A stretch of 64,000 bases of DNA from the NCBI GenBank assembly GCA_036172665.1, contig CM069875.1, positions 14,601,806 through 14,665,805 of the forward strand, written 5' to 3'. Within the stretch, counting starts at the first letter, position 1. Each line of letters begins with the position of its first letter. The stretch comes from Prosopocoilus inquinatus. Its lineage: Eukaryota > Arthropoda > Insecta > Coleoptera > Lucanidae. Under the pieces are notes generated by a model. The model did not search any database and was not told the DNA's origin. It worked only from the letters and a program-made list of their open reading frames with translations. A program made the translations under genes and the position numbers. Positions 1 through 12,163 of the stretch are shown here, piece by piece.

Positions 1-419
1 GCGAAACGTCAAATAATATTACAGATAGTAAAGATCGCTTAGATACATCACAGGAACAACGCTAGCACGTGTTGTTTGGTTCAAAACTATTTCCGGCTTC
101 TGCCGCGTCCGAGAATTTCGTATCTCACATCAGAGTTACTGGAGTCCATCGAAACGTCATATAACATGAAAGATAGTAAAGATCGGTTAGATACATCACA
201 GAAACAACGCTAGCACGTGTTGTTTCGTTAAAAACTATTTCCAGTTTCTGCTGCGTCCGAGAACTTCGTATCTCACATCAGAGTTACTGGAGTCCGTCGA
301 AACGTCAAATTATATGAAAGATAGTAAAGATCGGTTAGATATATCACAGTAACAACGCTAGCACGTGTTGTTTCGTTCAAAACTATTTTCAACTTCTGCT
401 GCGTCCGAGAACTTCGTAT
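1..419. repeat. 148-bp satellite, left family (about 2.8 monomers)
   Basis: Tandem monomers recur every 148 bp: GATCGGTTAG starts at 181 and again at 329. Each contains GCTAGCACGTGTTG, CCAGCTTCTGCTGCGTCCGA and CATCAGAGTTACTGGAGTCC. There is no coding potential. The array is cut at 419/420 by a LINE and resumes in phase at 6255, so these are one array split by an insertion. Confidence 0.95.
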
Positions 420-584
420 ATGAGTTTTATTCTGATGCTTGGCTGCGTGTGAACGTTTCGCGGAGCTGCAGCGAATTAATGCAGATTAATTAATCAAAAC
501 GACGTATTGTCATACATTTAATATTTTGCTGTTGAGTGCTGTGCATTATTTTACAAGTACTTAGAGTGTCGTTAGACTGGCAAT

Positions 585-1220
585 ATGGTTTTAACACGCC
601 AAGATGTCGCTGATATAGAGGCCGTTTTTATCGAAACTTTTAAAAAACCTGAATTCTTTGAATGTTTTTCTAATATTATCGGCAAATTACTTGATAACAA
701 GTTAGATGAAATGAAACAGATTTATGAAAATAAAATCCTTCAAGTTCAAGAAGAGATCGCCGAACTGAAAAAAGTACATAAAGAAACCCTTGCTAGCTAC
801 GATGAAAAACTTGACGGCCTAGAGCAATACAGTCGCCGTAATAACATAAGGATTTTTGGCATCAAAGACCGTGCTAATGAGAACGTGACTGAAATTGTAA
901 CAGAATTTATGAAAAATAATTTGAAAATACATAATTTTCAACCAAATACAATTGATCGATGTCATCGAGTGGGGAGGAATGTTGGGAATGGTTCTAGACC
1001 GATCTTGGTTAAATTTTTGTCCTACGGCACGAAGGCGGAGGTCTTTAACGAAAAGAGAAATCTTAAGGGCAGTGTGTTTACTATCCGGGAGGATTTGACG
1101 CACTTTCGAACGGCCCAGGTTCGCTCCGCTATTGAGATGTACGGGAGAAGGAAAGTCTGGACACGAGATGGATCAATCTTTGCAAGTACAGATCAAGGAA
1201 TTAAACGGTTGTTAAGATGA
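585..1220 (+). CDS. LINE ORF1 protein, coiled coil plus RNA-binding core
   Basis: This 211-residue protein starts at an ATG. Residues of about 40-85 are rich in K, E, L and Q with heptad-like spacing and look like a trimerising coiled coil. They are followed by QYSRRNNIRIFGI (about 81-93), the hallmark that opens the RNA-recognition-like core of L1-type ORF1 proteins, and then a basic C-terminus. In this family ORF1p binds element RNA and acts as a nucleic-acid chaperone in the ribonucleoprotein. The frame is fully open although ORF2 downstream is broken. About 270 bp of AT-rich DNA separates it from ORF2. Confidence 0.8.
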   Translation: MVLTRQDVADIEAVFIETFKKPEFFECFSNIIGKLLDNKLDEMKQIYENKILQVQEEIAELKKVHKETLASYDEKLDGLEQYSRRNNIRIFGIKDRANENVTEIVTEFMKNNLKIHNFQPNTIDRCHRVGRNVGNGSRPILVKFLSYGTKAEVFNEKRNLKGSVFTIREDLTHFRTAQVRSAIEMYGRRKVWTRDGSIFASTDQGIKRLLR

Positions 1221-2244
1221 TTTTCTTCTCTTTCTCATCATCTATCAGTACCAATACCTGAGTTTTTCTTTTTTTTTATACGATTTTTGCATTGCTTTTT
1301 TATTTTATCTTTTGTTCTAATGCTCATTATTATATATTTCATTAACAAAACAATTTAGTTTTATGACTTATTTCGTATGTAGTCCTTATTTTCTTATCTA
1401 CGTATATGTAGCATACGTTGTCAATTGATTTCATTTATAATAATTGTAATATGACAATGATATTAATTATAATAATTGTATTGTCACAATTCAGTTGCCG
1501 CGGCTCCTAGAACTTACGTTACCTATGAAAGTAGAATGTCTTTCTGTTATGCACTTAAATGTCCGTTCACTTCTCGCGCATTTTCACAATTTTAAAGATC
1601 ATCTTCTTAATACTAACCCTCACATTTTCGCAGTTACAGAAACATGGTTATCCGGAGATATTCATAGTGATTTTGTGGCCATTGAGCATTACACTTTTTA
1701 TAGATGTGATCGCATTGGCAGGGGAGGTGGTGTTGGACTTTATGTTCGTAATAATTTAAACTGTACTTGTCTGCCTATTGCTAATGGTACGATAGAACAA
1801 ATATGGGTAAAAATTAAACTGAATAATAAATTTTTTGCTGTTGGCTCCTTGTACAGATTACCGGGATCTAATTATAGAATATTTTTTGACGAGGTTGAAA
1901 ATGTTATCGCTGATTTTCTGTATACGTGTGATGAAATAATCTGTGTAGGCGATTTAAATATTAATTTGCTAGATTTTAACAATCAACACGTTGTACAAAT
2001 GCATTCGTTATTCGATGCCTTTGGTCTTAAGCAAGTGATTAGCGAGCCGACACGGTTATCCTCTGCTAGCGCATCTCTTATTGATGTTATTATTCTTAGT
2101 AGCTCGTTGGTACCTTTATCTTCAGGGTCTCTCAGTATGAATAACGTTTCGGATCACAATCTTGTATTCTGTGATGTTCAACTGTTCATTGCTTCTCCTC
2201 GATCTGATCGTATTTCTTACCGCTGTTTTAAGTATTTTAATTAT

Positions 2245-2256
2245 GATATATTTAAT
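2245..2256 (+). repeat. Target-site duplication, left copy
   Basis: GATATATTTAAT is present here and again at 3925-3936. The two copies flank the foldback composite. The surrounding ORF2 reading frame is restored if the insert and one copy are removed. Confidence 0.85.
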
Positions 2257-2660
2257 AAAAATTTTGTGCAAATCGTTTTGATTGCAGTGAGAACCTCGAG
2301 CAGCCTCTGGATAGCTGTTTCAGCCCTGCTTGGGGCTTCTTCAGCAGAAACGTAGCTCGACATTCCCACTGCAGACCAAAAACGACTTGCCCAATTTATT
2401 CGCAAATGCGATGTAAGAATGATGAACATATAAAATAGCGACATCTTACTATCGCTTTTTGACCAGAGGCTGCTCGAGGTTCTCACTGCAATCAAAAACG
2501 ATTTGCACAAAATTTTTCTAAAATCTTTCATTATGCTTTGACAGCAAGCATGGCCGCCTTGCATGGGGGACTCATTAGGAGCAAATCCCGCTTGAATTTG
2601 TCTATCCTACTGCAATGTTAGGTCAAAAAGCAATAGTAAGATGTCGCTATTTTATATGTT

Positions 2661-3242
2661 TAACTACTTTGGTTGATCAAGTCGCAGAACGCGTACTCCG
2701 ACGAACCTAGTGACATACACTGATTTATACTTAAATATGACAATTCAACAATTAAAATACTAGTCATTTATAAGGCAAGATTGGGAACGTCAACCAACTG
2801 TGTGTTCAATTATGTAAATTCAAACTGACTCGAATGCGAACTCGATTATTGAATTTCAAAGCTTTCTGTCTCCAATTATGACTCGATTAACAGGGTTTGG
2901 AATCAATTAAAACCACCAAAAATGCGGCGAAGAAATAATGATTAAATGACTTTCACCTATCTGTCCAAGTCCGACTAATTTGCGCACCCCTCACTCTGTT
3001 TTAAAACACTCGCGTCAAGCCCGTTTGCGAAAGCAAAAATTTATTAAAATGCCTTTCAAACACTTGAAGCTACACTCATAAGGGTGACCGAAAACACGAT
3101 TGTGGAACACAACTTACTTAAGACAAACTACTAAATTCAAAATTGCAACTCGGCGTTTGGTATTCATTCGGTCTTTGCAGATGACAAAATCTGACTCTCT
3201 TAATTAAAATAACTTCTCCCTTTTTTCACCCTCGTTAGTGAG
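2661..3242 (-). repeat. Inverted copy of part of the LTR-like element
   Basis: The reverse complement of this stretch matches 7333-7912 closely, with small indels and substitutions. Shared landmarks, read on the plus strand here, include CAAGTCGCAGAACGCGTACT near one end and CACCCTCGTTAGTGAG at the other. It forms the centre of the foldback composite. No reading frame is seen. Confidence 0.85.
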
Positions 3243-3921
3243 ACATCTTACTATCGCTTTTTGACCTAACATTGCAGTAGGATAGACAAATTGAAGCGGG
3301 ATTTGCTCCTAATGAGTCCCCCATGCAAGGCGGCCATGCTTGCTGTCAAAGCATAATGAAAGATTTTAGAAAAATTTTGTGCAAATCGTTTTTGATTGCA
3401 GTGAGAACCTCGAGCAGCCTCTGGACAGCTGTTTCAGCCCTGCTTGGGGCTTCTTCAGCAGAAACGTAGCTCGACATTCCCACTGCAGACCAAAAACGAC
3501 TTGCCCAATTTATTCGCAAATGCGATGTAAGAATGATGAACATATAAAATAGCGACATCTTACTATCGCTTTTTGACCTAACAAAAAGCGATAGTAAGAT
3601 GTCGCTATTTTATATGTTCATCATTCTTACATCGCATTTGCGAATAAATTGGGCAAGTCGTTTTTGGTCTGCAGTGGGAATGTCGAGCTACGTTTCTGCT
3701 GAAGAAGCCCCAAGCAGGGCTGAAACAGCTGTCCAGAGGCTGCTCGAGGTTCTCACTGCAATCATAAACGATTTGCACAAAATTTTTCTAAAATCTTTCA
3801 TTATGCTTTGACAGCAAGCATGGCCGCCTTGCATGGGGGACTCATTAGGAGCAAATCCCGCTTCAATTTGTCTATCCTACTGCAATGTTAGGTCAAAAAG
3901 CGATAGTAAGATGTCGCTATT
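3243..3921. repeat. Large near-perfect palindrome (arms about 335 bp)
   Basis: The left arm 3243-3578 and right arm 3586-3921 are inverted copies around a spacer of about 8 bp centred near 3582. Both arms contain a 70-codon open frame (3346-3558 minus, 3599-3811 plus) that translates almost identically because the arms are copies. I do not recognise the peptide and treat it as a by-product of the repeat. Confidence 0.9.
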
Positions 3922-3924
3922 TTA

Positions 3925-3936
3925 GATATATTTAAT
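3925..3936 (+). repeat. Target-site duplication, right copy
   Basis: GATATATTTAAT, identical to 2245-2256. The LINE ORF2 continues in frame immediately after it, at 3937. Confidence 0.85.
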
Positions 3937-6009
3937 GATGATCTCCGTAATATCCCTTGGCATTTAATGCTGAGAATGAGTGATATTAATGAAAAAGTAC
4001 TGTTTTTTAATAACGCTTTGCTATCTTTATTTGATTTGCATGCTCCCTTTCGGACTATAATTCCCAGAAAACATAATGCTCCTTGGTTCACGGATACACT
4101 CCGCGAATTGACCAAATTACGTGATGAAGCCCTAAAGCGATTTAAACGAACGGGCAATCCAAGCCATAAAGATTACTACAAATCACTTAGAAACTTTACA
4201 ACGTTTGCCATTCGTAAAGAACAAAAAGTATATTTAAAACAGCAATTTAATAATCATAATCCTAAACATCTCTGGAGGTCTCTCAATAAATTAGTTCTGA
4301 ATAAAAGTAATAATCCTTTACCCAAATGTTCCGATAATCCTAATGACTTAAATAACTATTTTATTAACTCGGTTCCATCGTCTAACGTTTCTAAAGTTAA
4401 CGTCATTTCTTCCTACCTTAATAAACGTCATCCAAATTTTGTCAACGAATTTAATTTTCACATCGTTTCTCCGTCTGTTGTCGAAAAGATAATAAGTAAT
4501 GTATCAACCAATGCTGTAGGTTCCGATGGACTTAGCATTAAAATTATTTCTGTCTGTTCCCCATTCATTGTACCTTATGTGACCCATATTGTTAATTTCT
4601 GCCTAGAACATAATGTCTTTCCTTCGTGTTGGAAGGAGGCGATAGTCATTCCGATTCCCAAAATAATTAAGTCTACCGAGTACAAACACTTACACCCCAT
4701 CAGTATTTTGCCTGCTCTGTCCAAAGTTTTGGAACGAATTGTGAGTGAACAGATAAGATCATTTTTGAGTCATTACAATATTTTACCTGTTCATCAGTCT
4801 GGCTTTAGACCTGGTCACAGTTGTTGCTCTGCTCTTTTAGGTATCACCGATGATGTTATTAACTCAATGGACAAGAAATTTTCTTGTTTAATGGTGTCCA
4901 TTGATTACTCCAAAGCCTTCGACACTTTAGACCATGATATTTTGTTGTCGATCCTGTATCACGTAGGCATGAGCAGTGATGTCATTAACTTTTTTTCTAA
5001 TTACCTCCGAGATAGGAAACAGGCAGTAAAAATCAGAGATCAAGTCTAAGAATTTATTTCTATTAAGTGTGGCGTTCCACAAGGTAGTATTTGCGGTCCC
5101 TTATTGTACATTTTATATACGTCTTGCTTTAATACAATCACTCCTTATTCTAAGTTGTACTCTTACGCGGATGACACCCAGATCCTCTTTTCGTTTCCGG
5201 ATAACACCAATACAGATATAATTAATTGTGTTAATCGTGAATTAGAGCATATTCGATTATTATCTGAAAATCATAATCTTAACATAAATCCTTCCAAGTC
5301 TTCTGTATTAGTATTCGGTTCGCTTGATCTTATTGACACGATTAACCAAGGTACTGCAATCAAAATTGGGCGTGAAACAATAGGTCTGGTGGTTTGTGTC
5401 AAGATCCTTGGCGTGTTTCTGTATTGTAAATTACGTTTTAAAAACCACATTAATTCTCTCGTTCAAAAATCCTATGCAATTTAAAAAATTTTATATAGCG
5501 ATAGATTCCTTCTCAGACCTGAATTGAAATTGTTATTATGTGAATCTCTTATATTGTCACGTTTTAATTTTTGTGACCCCGTGTATGGTCCTTTTATTGA
5601 CGCAGCAGATAGATCTCGTATTCAGAGGGTTCAGAACTCTTGCTTGAGACTTATTTATGGTATTCGAAAATATGAACGGATATCTCATACGTTGAAAAGA
5701 GGTAATTGGTTAAATATGACTGACAGGCGATTTTTCCATAGCGTTTGCACTTTCTATAATATCATAACTAATAAAACTCCTGCCTATCTTTACCACAAAA
5801 TAACGTTTCGAACTGACATTCACAATATTAATATTCGGCGTAAAAATGTCATCACCATTCCACGATATTTCACTATGTTTTTCCGGCGATTCTTTTCTTA
5901 CAACTGTGCTGTATTATGGAACTCTTTACCACAGGAACTGAAAAAATTATTATTTTTGCCTTTTAAGCGTCAGTTATTACTGAAAATAAAGAACGGACAT
6001 TTGGGTTAA

Positions 6010-6254
6010 TAATAATTTATAATTAATTAATTTACAGAGTATTTGGTAATTATAAGTGTCTTTCCCAGCCAAACATTTTATAATGTATTTATTTATTCAA
6101 GTTCGGCTGAGATGGAAGATCAGGTGGTTGGTTCGCCTCCAACCTGAATCTGAGCCCTTTGATCCAAAATATTTCAGTTAGATATAAATTATATTTTTTG
6201 TGTTTGTAGTTAGTGGATCTATAAACATATTATTATTATATTATTATTATTATT
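6010..6254 (+). other. LINE 3' UTR and (ATT)n tail
   Basis: Non-coding AT-rich sequence after the ORF2 stop, ending in an ATT microsatellite (about 6226-6254) that abuts satellite at TATCTCAC. CR1/L2-group elements commonly end in such short repeats. Confidence 0.75.
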
Positions 6255-6753
6255 TATCTCACATCTGAGTTACTGGAGTCCGTCGAAACTTCAAATAACA
6301 TGAAAGATACCAAAGATCGGTTAGATACATCACAGGAACTACGCTAGCACGTGTTGTTTCGTTCAAAACTATTTCCAGCTTCTGCTGCGTCCGAGAACTT
6401 CGTATCTCACATCAGAGTTACTGGAGTCCGTCGAAACGTGAAATACCATGAAAGATAGTAAAGATCGATTAGATAGATCATGGGAATAACGCTAGCACGT
6501 GTTGTTTGGTTCAAAACTATTTCCAGCTTCTGCTGCGTCCGAGAACTTCGTATCTCACATCAGAGTTACTGGAGTCCGTCGAAACGTCAAATAACATGAG
6601 AGATAATAAAGATCGGTTAGATACATCACAGGAACAACGCTAGCACGTGTTGTTTCGTTCAAAACTATTTCCAGCTTCTGCTGCGTCCGAGAACTTCGTA
6701 TCTCACATCAGAGTTACTGGAGTCCGTCGAAACTTCAAATAACATGAAAGATA
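6255..6753. repeat. 148-bp satellite, left family (about 3.4 monomers)
   Basis: This continues the array at 1-419 in phase. It ends inside the monomer motif GAAAGATAGYAAAG, where the LTR-like element is inserted after GATA (6750-6753). Confidence 0.95.
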
Positions 6754-9342
6754 TGAAACGGCCGCGGATTTGCTTATAAACAAATCGTGATTGATTTTCG
6801 ATTATGGAACAAATTACAAATAACAGACAAATATTGTTTTTCGTAGAAGTTCTAGTAATGCCGGAAACGGTTGAGACGGGTCGTTGCAGGTTTACAAGAG
6901 GCAATAAATTTTAAGTACAAAACACTTCAGTAACAGCAGGGTATTGCCAAGATTTTAAAATGTATTCGTTTTGTTTCATTTTTGTGGAAGAATGTCAGTG
7001 ATGCTTTAATAGGATAAGGGCCGGTTATGTAAGATAAGATGATTTTCAAAATCACTGGGGGGTCGAGTTGTTTTTGGAAGGCGATAACTTCAGAACGAAT
7101 GTTAACTTTCGAAAAGGAAACAATAAATCAGTCACTTGTAAAGCGAGTGCATGTTCAAAATTCTAAAAGAAAAGAAACAGGCTTCGAGAGGGGACATTTA
7201 CGGTGAGTTATGCATGTAAATTTATTACTGGGGTGTTTTCTAAAAGGAGGAGTGGACAGGAACTTTTCGAAAACGGTATCGATTGGTCGGGGGTGTTGTC
7301 AAGCTCTTTTCGAAAATCGGGTGGGGCTCACTAACGAGGGTGGAAAAGGGAAAAGTTGTTTTAATTAAGGGAGTCAGATTTTGTCATCTGAAAAGACCGG
7401 TTGAATACCAAACGCCGAGTTGCAATTTTGAATTTAGTAGTTTGTCTTAAGTAAGTTGTGTTCCATAATTGTGTTTTCGGTCAACATTACGGGTGGAGCT
7501 TGAAACACTTGAAAGGCATTTTAATAAATTTTGCTTTCGCACGCGGGCTCGACGCGAGTGGTTTTAAAACAGAGTGAGTGGTGCGCAAATAACTCGGACT
7601 TGGACTGTTAGGTAAAAGGTCATTTAATCATTATTGCATCGCCGCATTTTTGGTGGTTTTAATTGATTCCAAGCCTTTTTAATTGAGCCATAATTGGAGA
7701 CAGAGAACTCTGAAATTCAATAATCGAGTTCGCATTCGAGTCAGTTTGAATTTACATAATTAAACACACAGTTGGTTGACGTTCCCAACTTTGTCTTATA
7801 AATTACTAGTATTTTACTTGTTGCCTTGTCATATTTAAGTTTAAATCAGTGTATGTCACTGGGTTCGTCGGAGTACGCGTTCTGCGACTTGATCAACCAA
7901 AGTAGTTAACTTTACCACTAATCTACTGAAATCTCCAGTCTAGTGTACCAATTGTAGAAGTGTTTCTGTCACCTTTGGAAACCCTCGTATCATTTAGTGA
8001 CCTCGCTCACAACTGGGATCTGAGTGATTACGAGAGTTGTCCCAGTTTGAATCCCTGGTCGAAAGGTAAGTTATATCTGCCGACTAATTAAGTGTGGCCA
8101 GCACTAATTTATCACCAGAAATCAAGGCCAAGTTAATTTGCAGTACGAATTTCTTACAAATTCCGAGGCCATAGATACTGAAACGAAATTAAGCGCTCAA
8201 CTCACGAAACGAGCATTTCTCCAAACCCGTGGGTTTTACCAGTTGGGGTTTATTAGCTGAGATATATTGCGGGAGAATATAGAGTATTGACTTTGCGACC
8301 ACTGGACTTAAGCACCCATAGTGTACGGTCATTATCAGCGGTCAATCGGGTCCACCAAGTGGGTAACAGCTTTAGGCGACGAAAATATACAGGGGGAAAA
8401 TAACCGAGAGTCACTGTACTTCAACCCCTATACCTGGTTTCGAGCAGACAAAGTTCCTGACCAGAAGTATTAATCAATCTAGCTTTAGGGGGGGTCCCAA
8501 GGGGACATCCGTGAAAAACTAAAAGCGATCACTGTGTATACCTCTGCAAATAGATCACTAAGAACCGCATCTCGTATCACCCACTTTCCCCAAACATCTA
8601 ACTAATTAGGAAATTAATTCACCTAATTAAGTTACATTGAAGACTCACGTGTCAAGCTGTACAATGGTTGATTTGGTCAGAGTGTTGTTTTAGAGTATGA
8701 TCTTAAGTGGCAATCACTGTACCTAAACAGAGCTCAATAGAGATATTATTTTTATTGGCAATCAAATCGAGGACAAAGCCCCGGGAAAATTAATGTGCTG
8801 AGCGAACTCGATTCCACCAGAAATATTGCTTAAGACCGTTATATTGCAACTATATTCGAGAGTGAAATCTGTTAGCTGAGTCTTACTGTATTTCTCGCAA
8901 CTTCTATATTTGGTAATCGCTGTAATGACGTATCAATTCACTGGGGTTTTTACGCTCATTTACCAGATTCCTAGTGGGGGCTGGTAACGGAGTTTTTTCC
9001 CCTCGTTTTTCTCAATAAACGAAGTAAATTAAATTTAATATCTCGCATTTTTATTTTAACATACTTAGTTCCTTAAATCTCTCAAATTTAATGCGCGACC
9101 GCACCAACAACGAGTCTTGAGTTACGTCACAGGTAAGGTCCTACAAATTTAATTAAACGATCACGACTTTTATTGAAGTAGATAAAACATATAGCCTATT
9201 TACGAGCCAGAAGTTAAATTTTGACGGTTTCTGAATTACATCTCAATTAGAATAATTTCTTTTTCCATTGTGTTGAGACAGTTTGTCGTTGTAATTGGTT
9301 GTTCCGTTTAACAACAAATAAGTGACGTGTCGGCGCGTTACA
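6754..9342. mobile_element. Non-coding LTR-like element, TG...CA with 4-bp duplication
   Basis: The insertion begins TGAAACGGCC and ends GCGCGTTACA. It is flanked by GATA on both sides (6750-6753 and 9343-9346). Joining the flanks through one GATA recreates the satellite monomer exactly. TG...CA ends with a 4-bp duplication are typical of integrase-mediated insertion, for example of Gypsy LTRs. No long open frame and no second copy of either end is visible, so a solo LTR of 2589 bp or a gutted LTR element fits best. Family and orientation are undetermined. Positions 7333-7912 recur inverted inside the foldback composite. Confidence 0.6.
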
Positions 9343-12163
9343 GATAGCAAATATCGGTTAGATACATCACAGGAACAACGCTAGCACGTGTTGTTTCGTT
9401 CAAAACTATTTCCAGATTCTGCTGCGTCAGAGAACTTCGTATCTCACATCAGAGTTACTGGAGTCCGCCGAAACGTCAAATAACATGAAAAGATAGTAAA
9501 GATCGGTTAGATAAATCACAGGAACAACGCTAGCACGTGTTATTTCGTTCAAAACTATTTCCAGCTTCTGCTGCGTCCGAGAGCTTCGTATCTCACATCA
9601 GGGTTACTGGAGTCCGTCGAAACGTCAAATAACATGGTAGATATTTAAGATCGGTTAGGTACATCACAGGAACAACACCAGCACGTGTTGTTTGGTTCAA
9701 AACTATTTCCAGCTTCTGCTGCGTCCGAGAACTTCGCATCTCACATCAGAGTTACTGGAGTCCGTCGAAACGTCAAATAACATGAAAAATAGCAAAGATC
9801 GGTTAGATACATTACAAGAACAACGCTAGCACGTGCTGTTTCGTTCAAAACTATTTCCAGCTTCTGCTGCGTCCGAGAACTTCGCATCTCACATCAGAGT
9901 TACTGGAGTCCGTCGAAACGTCAAATAATATGAAAGATAGTAAAGATCGGTTAGGTATATCACAGGAACAACGCTAGCACGTGTTGTTTCGTTCAAAACT
10001 ATTTTCAACTTCTGCTGCGTCCGAGAACTTCGTATCTCACATCAGAGTTACTGGAGTCCGTCGAAACGTCAAATAACATGAAAGATAGTAAAGATCGGTT
10101 AGATGTATTACAAGAAGAACGCTAGCACGTGTTGTTTCGTTCAAAACTATTTCCAGCTTCTGCTGCGTCCGACAACTTCGTATCTCACACCAGAGTTACT
10201 GGAGTCCGTCGAAACGGCAAATAACATGAAAGATAGTAAAGATCGGTTAGATATATTACAAGAACAACGCTAGCACGTGTTGTTTCGTTCAAAACTATTT
10301 CCAGCTTCTGCTGCGTCCGAGAACTTCGTATCTTACATCAGAGTTACTGGAGTTCGTCGAAACGTCAAATAACATGGTAGATATTTAAGATCGGTTAGTT
10401 ACATCACAGGAACAACACCAGCACGTGTTTGGTTCAAAACTATTTCCAGCTTCTGCTGCGTCCGAGAAATTCGTATCTCACATCAGAGTTACTGGAGTCC
10501 GTCGAAACGTCAAATAACATGAAAGATAGCCAAGATCGGTTAGATACATCACAGGAACAACGCTAGCAAGTGTTGTTTTGTTCAAAACTATTTCCAGCTT
10601 CTGCTGCGTCCGAGAACTTCTCATTTCACATCAGAGTTACTGGAGTCCGTCGAAACGTCAAATAATATGAAGGATAGGAAAGATCGGTTAGATACATCAC
10701 AGGAACAACGCTAGCACGTGTTGTTTCGTTCAAAACTATTTCCTGCTTCTGCTGCGTCCGAGAACTTCGTATCTCACATCAGAGTTACTGGAGTCCGTCG
10801 AAACGTCAAATAACATGAAAGATAGCAAAGATCGGTTAGATACATCACACGAACAACGCTAGCACGTGTTGTTTCGTTCAAAACTGTTTCCAGCTTCTGC
10901 TGCGTCCGAGAACTTCGTATCTCACACCAGAGTTACTGGAGTCCATCGAAACGTCAAATAACATGATAGATAGCAAAGATCGGTTAGTTACATCACAGGA
11001 ACAACGCTAGCACGTGTTGTTTCGTTCAAAACTATTTTCAACTTCTGCTGTGGTCGAGAACTTCGTATTTCACATCAGAGTTACTGGAGTCCATCGAAAC
11101 GTCAAATAACATGAAAGGTAGTAAAGATCGGTTAGATACATCACAGGAACAACGCTAGCTCGTGTTGTTTCGTTCAAGACTATTTCCAGCTTCTGCTGCG
11201 GCCGAGAATTTCGTGTCTCACATCAGAGTTACTGGAGTCCGTCGAAACGTCAAATAACATGAAAGATAGTAAAGATCGGTTAGATAAATCACAGGAAGAA
11301 CGCTAGCACGTGTTCTTTCGTTCAAAACTATTTCCAGCTTCTGCTGCGTCCGGGAACTTCGTATCTCACACCAGAGTTACTGGAGTCCGTCGAAACGGCA
11401 AATAACATGAAAGGTAGTAAAGATCGGTTAGATACATCACAGGAACAACGCTAGCTCGTGTTGTTTCGTTCAAAACTATTTCCAGATTCTGCTGCGTCCG
11501 AGAACTTCGTATCTCATATCAGAGTTACTGGAGTCCGTCGAAACGTCAAATAACATGAAAGATAGTAAAGATCGGTTAGATAAATCACAGGATCAACGCT
11601 AGCACGTGTTGTTTCGTTCAAAACTATTTCCAGCATCTGCTGCGTCCGAGAACTTCGTATCTCACATCAGAGTTACTGGAGTCCATCGAAACGTCAAATA
11701 ACATGGCAGATATTTAAGATCGGTTAGATACATCACAGGAACAACACCAGCACGTGTTTGGTTCAAAACTATTTCCAGCTTCTGCTGCGTCCGAGAAATT
11801 CGTATCTCACATCAGAGTTACTGGAGTCCGTCGAAACGTCAAATAACATGAAAGATAGCCAAGATCGGTTAGATACATCACAGGAACAACGCTAGCAAGT
11901 GTTGTTTCGTTCAAAACTATTTCCAGCTTCTGCTGCGTCCGAGAACTTCGCATCTCACATCAGAGTTACTGGAGTCCATCGAAACGTCAAATAACATGAA
12001 AGGTAGTAAAGATCGTTTAGATACATCACAGGAACAACGCTAGCACGTGTTGTTTCGTTCAAAACTATTTCCAGCTTCTGCTGCGTCCGGGAACTTCGTA
12101 TCTCACATCAGAGTTACTGGAGTCCGGCGAAACGTCAAATAATATTAAAGATAGTAAAGATCG
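9343..12163. repeat. 148-bp satellite, left family (about 19 monomers)
   Basis: Monomers carry GCTAGCACGTGTTG and diverge by a few percent. A variant carrying AACACCAGCACGTG recurs near 9666, 10405 and 11732. The array breaks off after GATCG at 12163, where 18S sequence begins. Confidence 0.95.

Larger units (their letters stand above)
2257..3924. mobile_element. Fold-back composite insertion (non-autonomous)
   Basis: The 1668-bp insert is flanked by a 12-bp duplication. It is built of arm units bounded by GCGACATCTTACTATCGC: a shortened inverted pair (2257-2660), a 580-bp central piece related to the LTR-like element at 7333-7912 but inverted (2661-3242), and a near-perfect inverted pair (3243-3921). 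The left end is truncated relative to the other arms. It encodes no transposase. Duplications of 9-12 bp and long inverted arms recall Mutator-like or Foldback elements, but no terminal signature settles the family. Confidence 0.7.
1525..6009 (+). pseudogene. LINE ORF2 (endonuclease and reverse transcriptase), interrupted
   Basis: The first ATG in the frame is at 1525; the frame is already open from a TTG at 1495. The apurinic-type endonuclease occupies 1540-2256, with LNVRSL, TETWL, GDLNIN, ISEPTR and SDHNLV. A foldback insert follows (2257-3924), and the same frame resumes at 3937. RT motifs are IDYSKAFD (near 4901), GVPQGS (near 5071) and YADDTQ (5164-5181), and the C-terminus has LWNSLP (near 5917). 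In-frame TAA codons occur at 5047-5049 and 5482-5484. Insert plus one duplication is 1680 bp, a multiple of three, so the insertion site lies exactly in frame. The protein would nick target DNA and prime reverse transcription; this copy cannot. Confidence 0.9.
420..6254 (+). mobile_element. CR1/L2-group non-LTR retrotransposon inserted in the satellite
   Basis: A two-ORF LINE lies between satellite halves that rejoin perfectly: ACTTCGTAT on the left and CTCACATC on the right. It has a leader of about 165 bp, ORF1 at 585-1220, ORF2 spread over 1525-6009, a 3' UTR and an (ATT)n tail. The only possible target duplication is TAT, which could equally belong to the tail; a short or absent duplication and a microsatellite tail suit the CR1/L2 group. 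The copy is dead: ORF2 has two in-frame stops and a 1.67-kb insertion. The clade is assigned from ORF2 motifs and tail type, and a phylogeny could move it to a neighbouring clade. Confidence 0.85.

Noticed and set aside
3346..3811. A 70-residue peptide encoded three times in the foldback arms
   Set aside because: Its conservation follows from the arms being recent copies. There is no sign of selection and no known domain.
9343..12163. CENP-B box in the satellite (TTTCGTTCAAAACTATT)
   Set aside because: It keeps TTCG and the central A but lacks the essential CGGG half, so the match is partial only.
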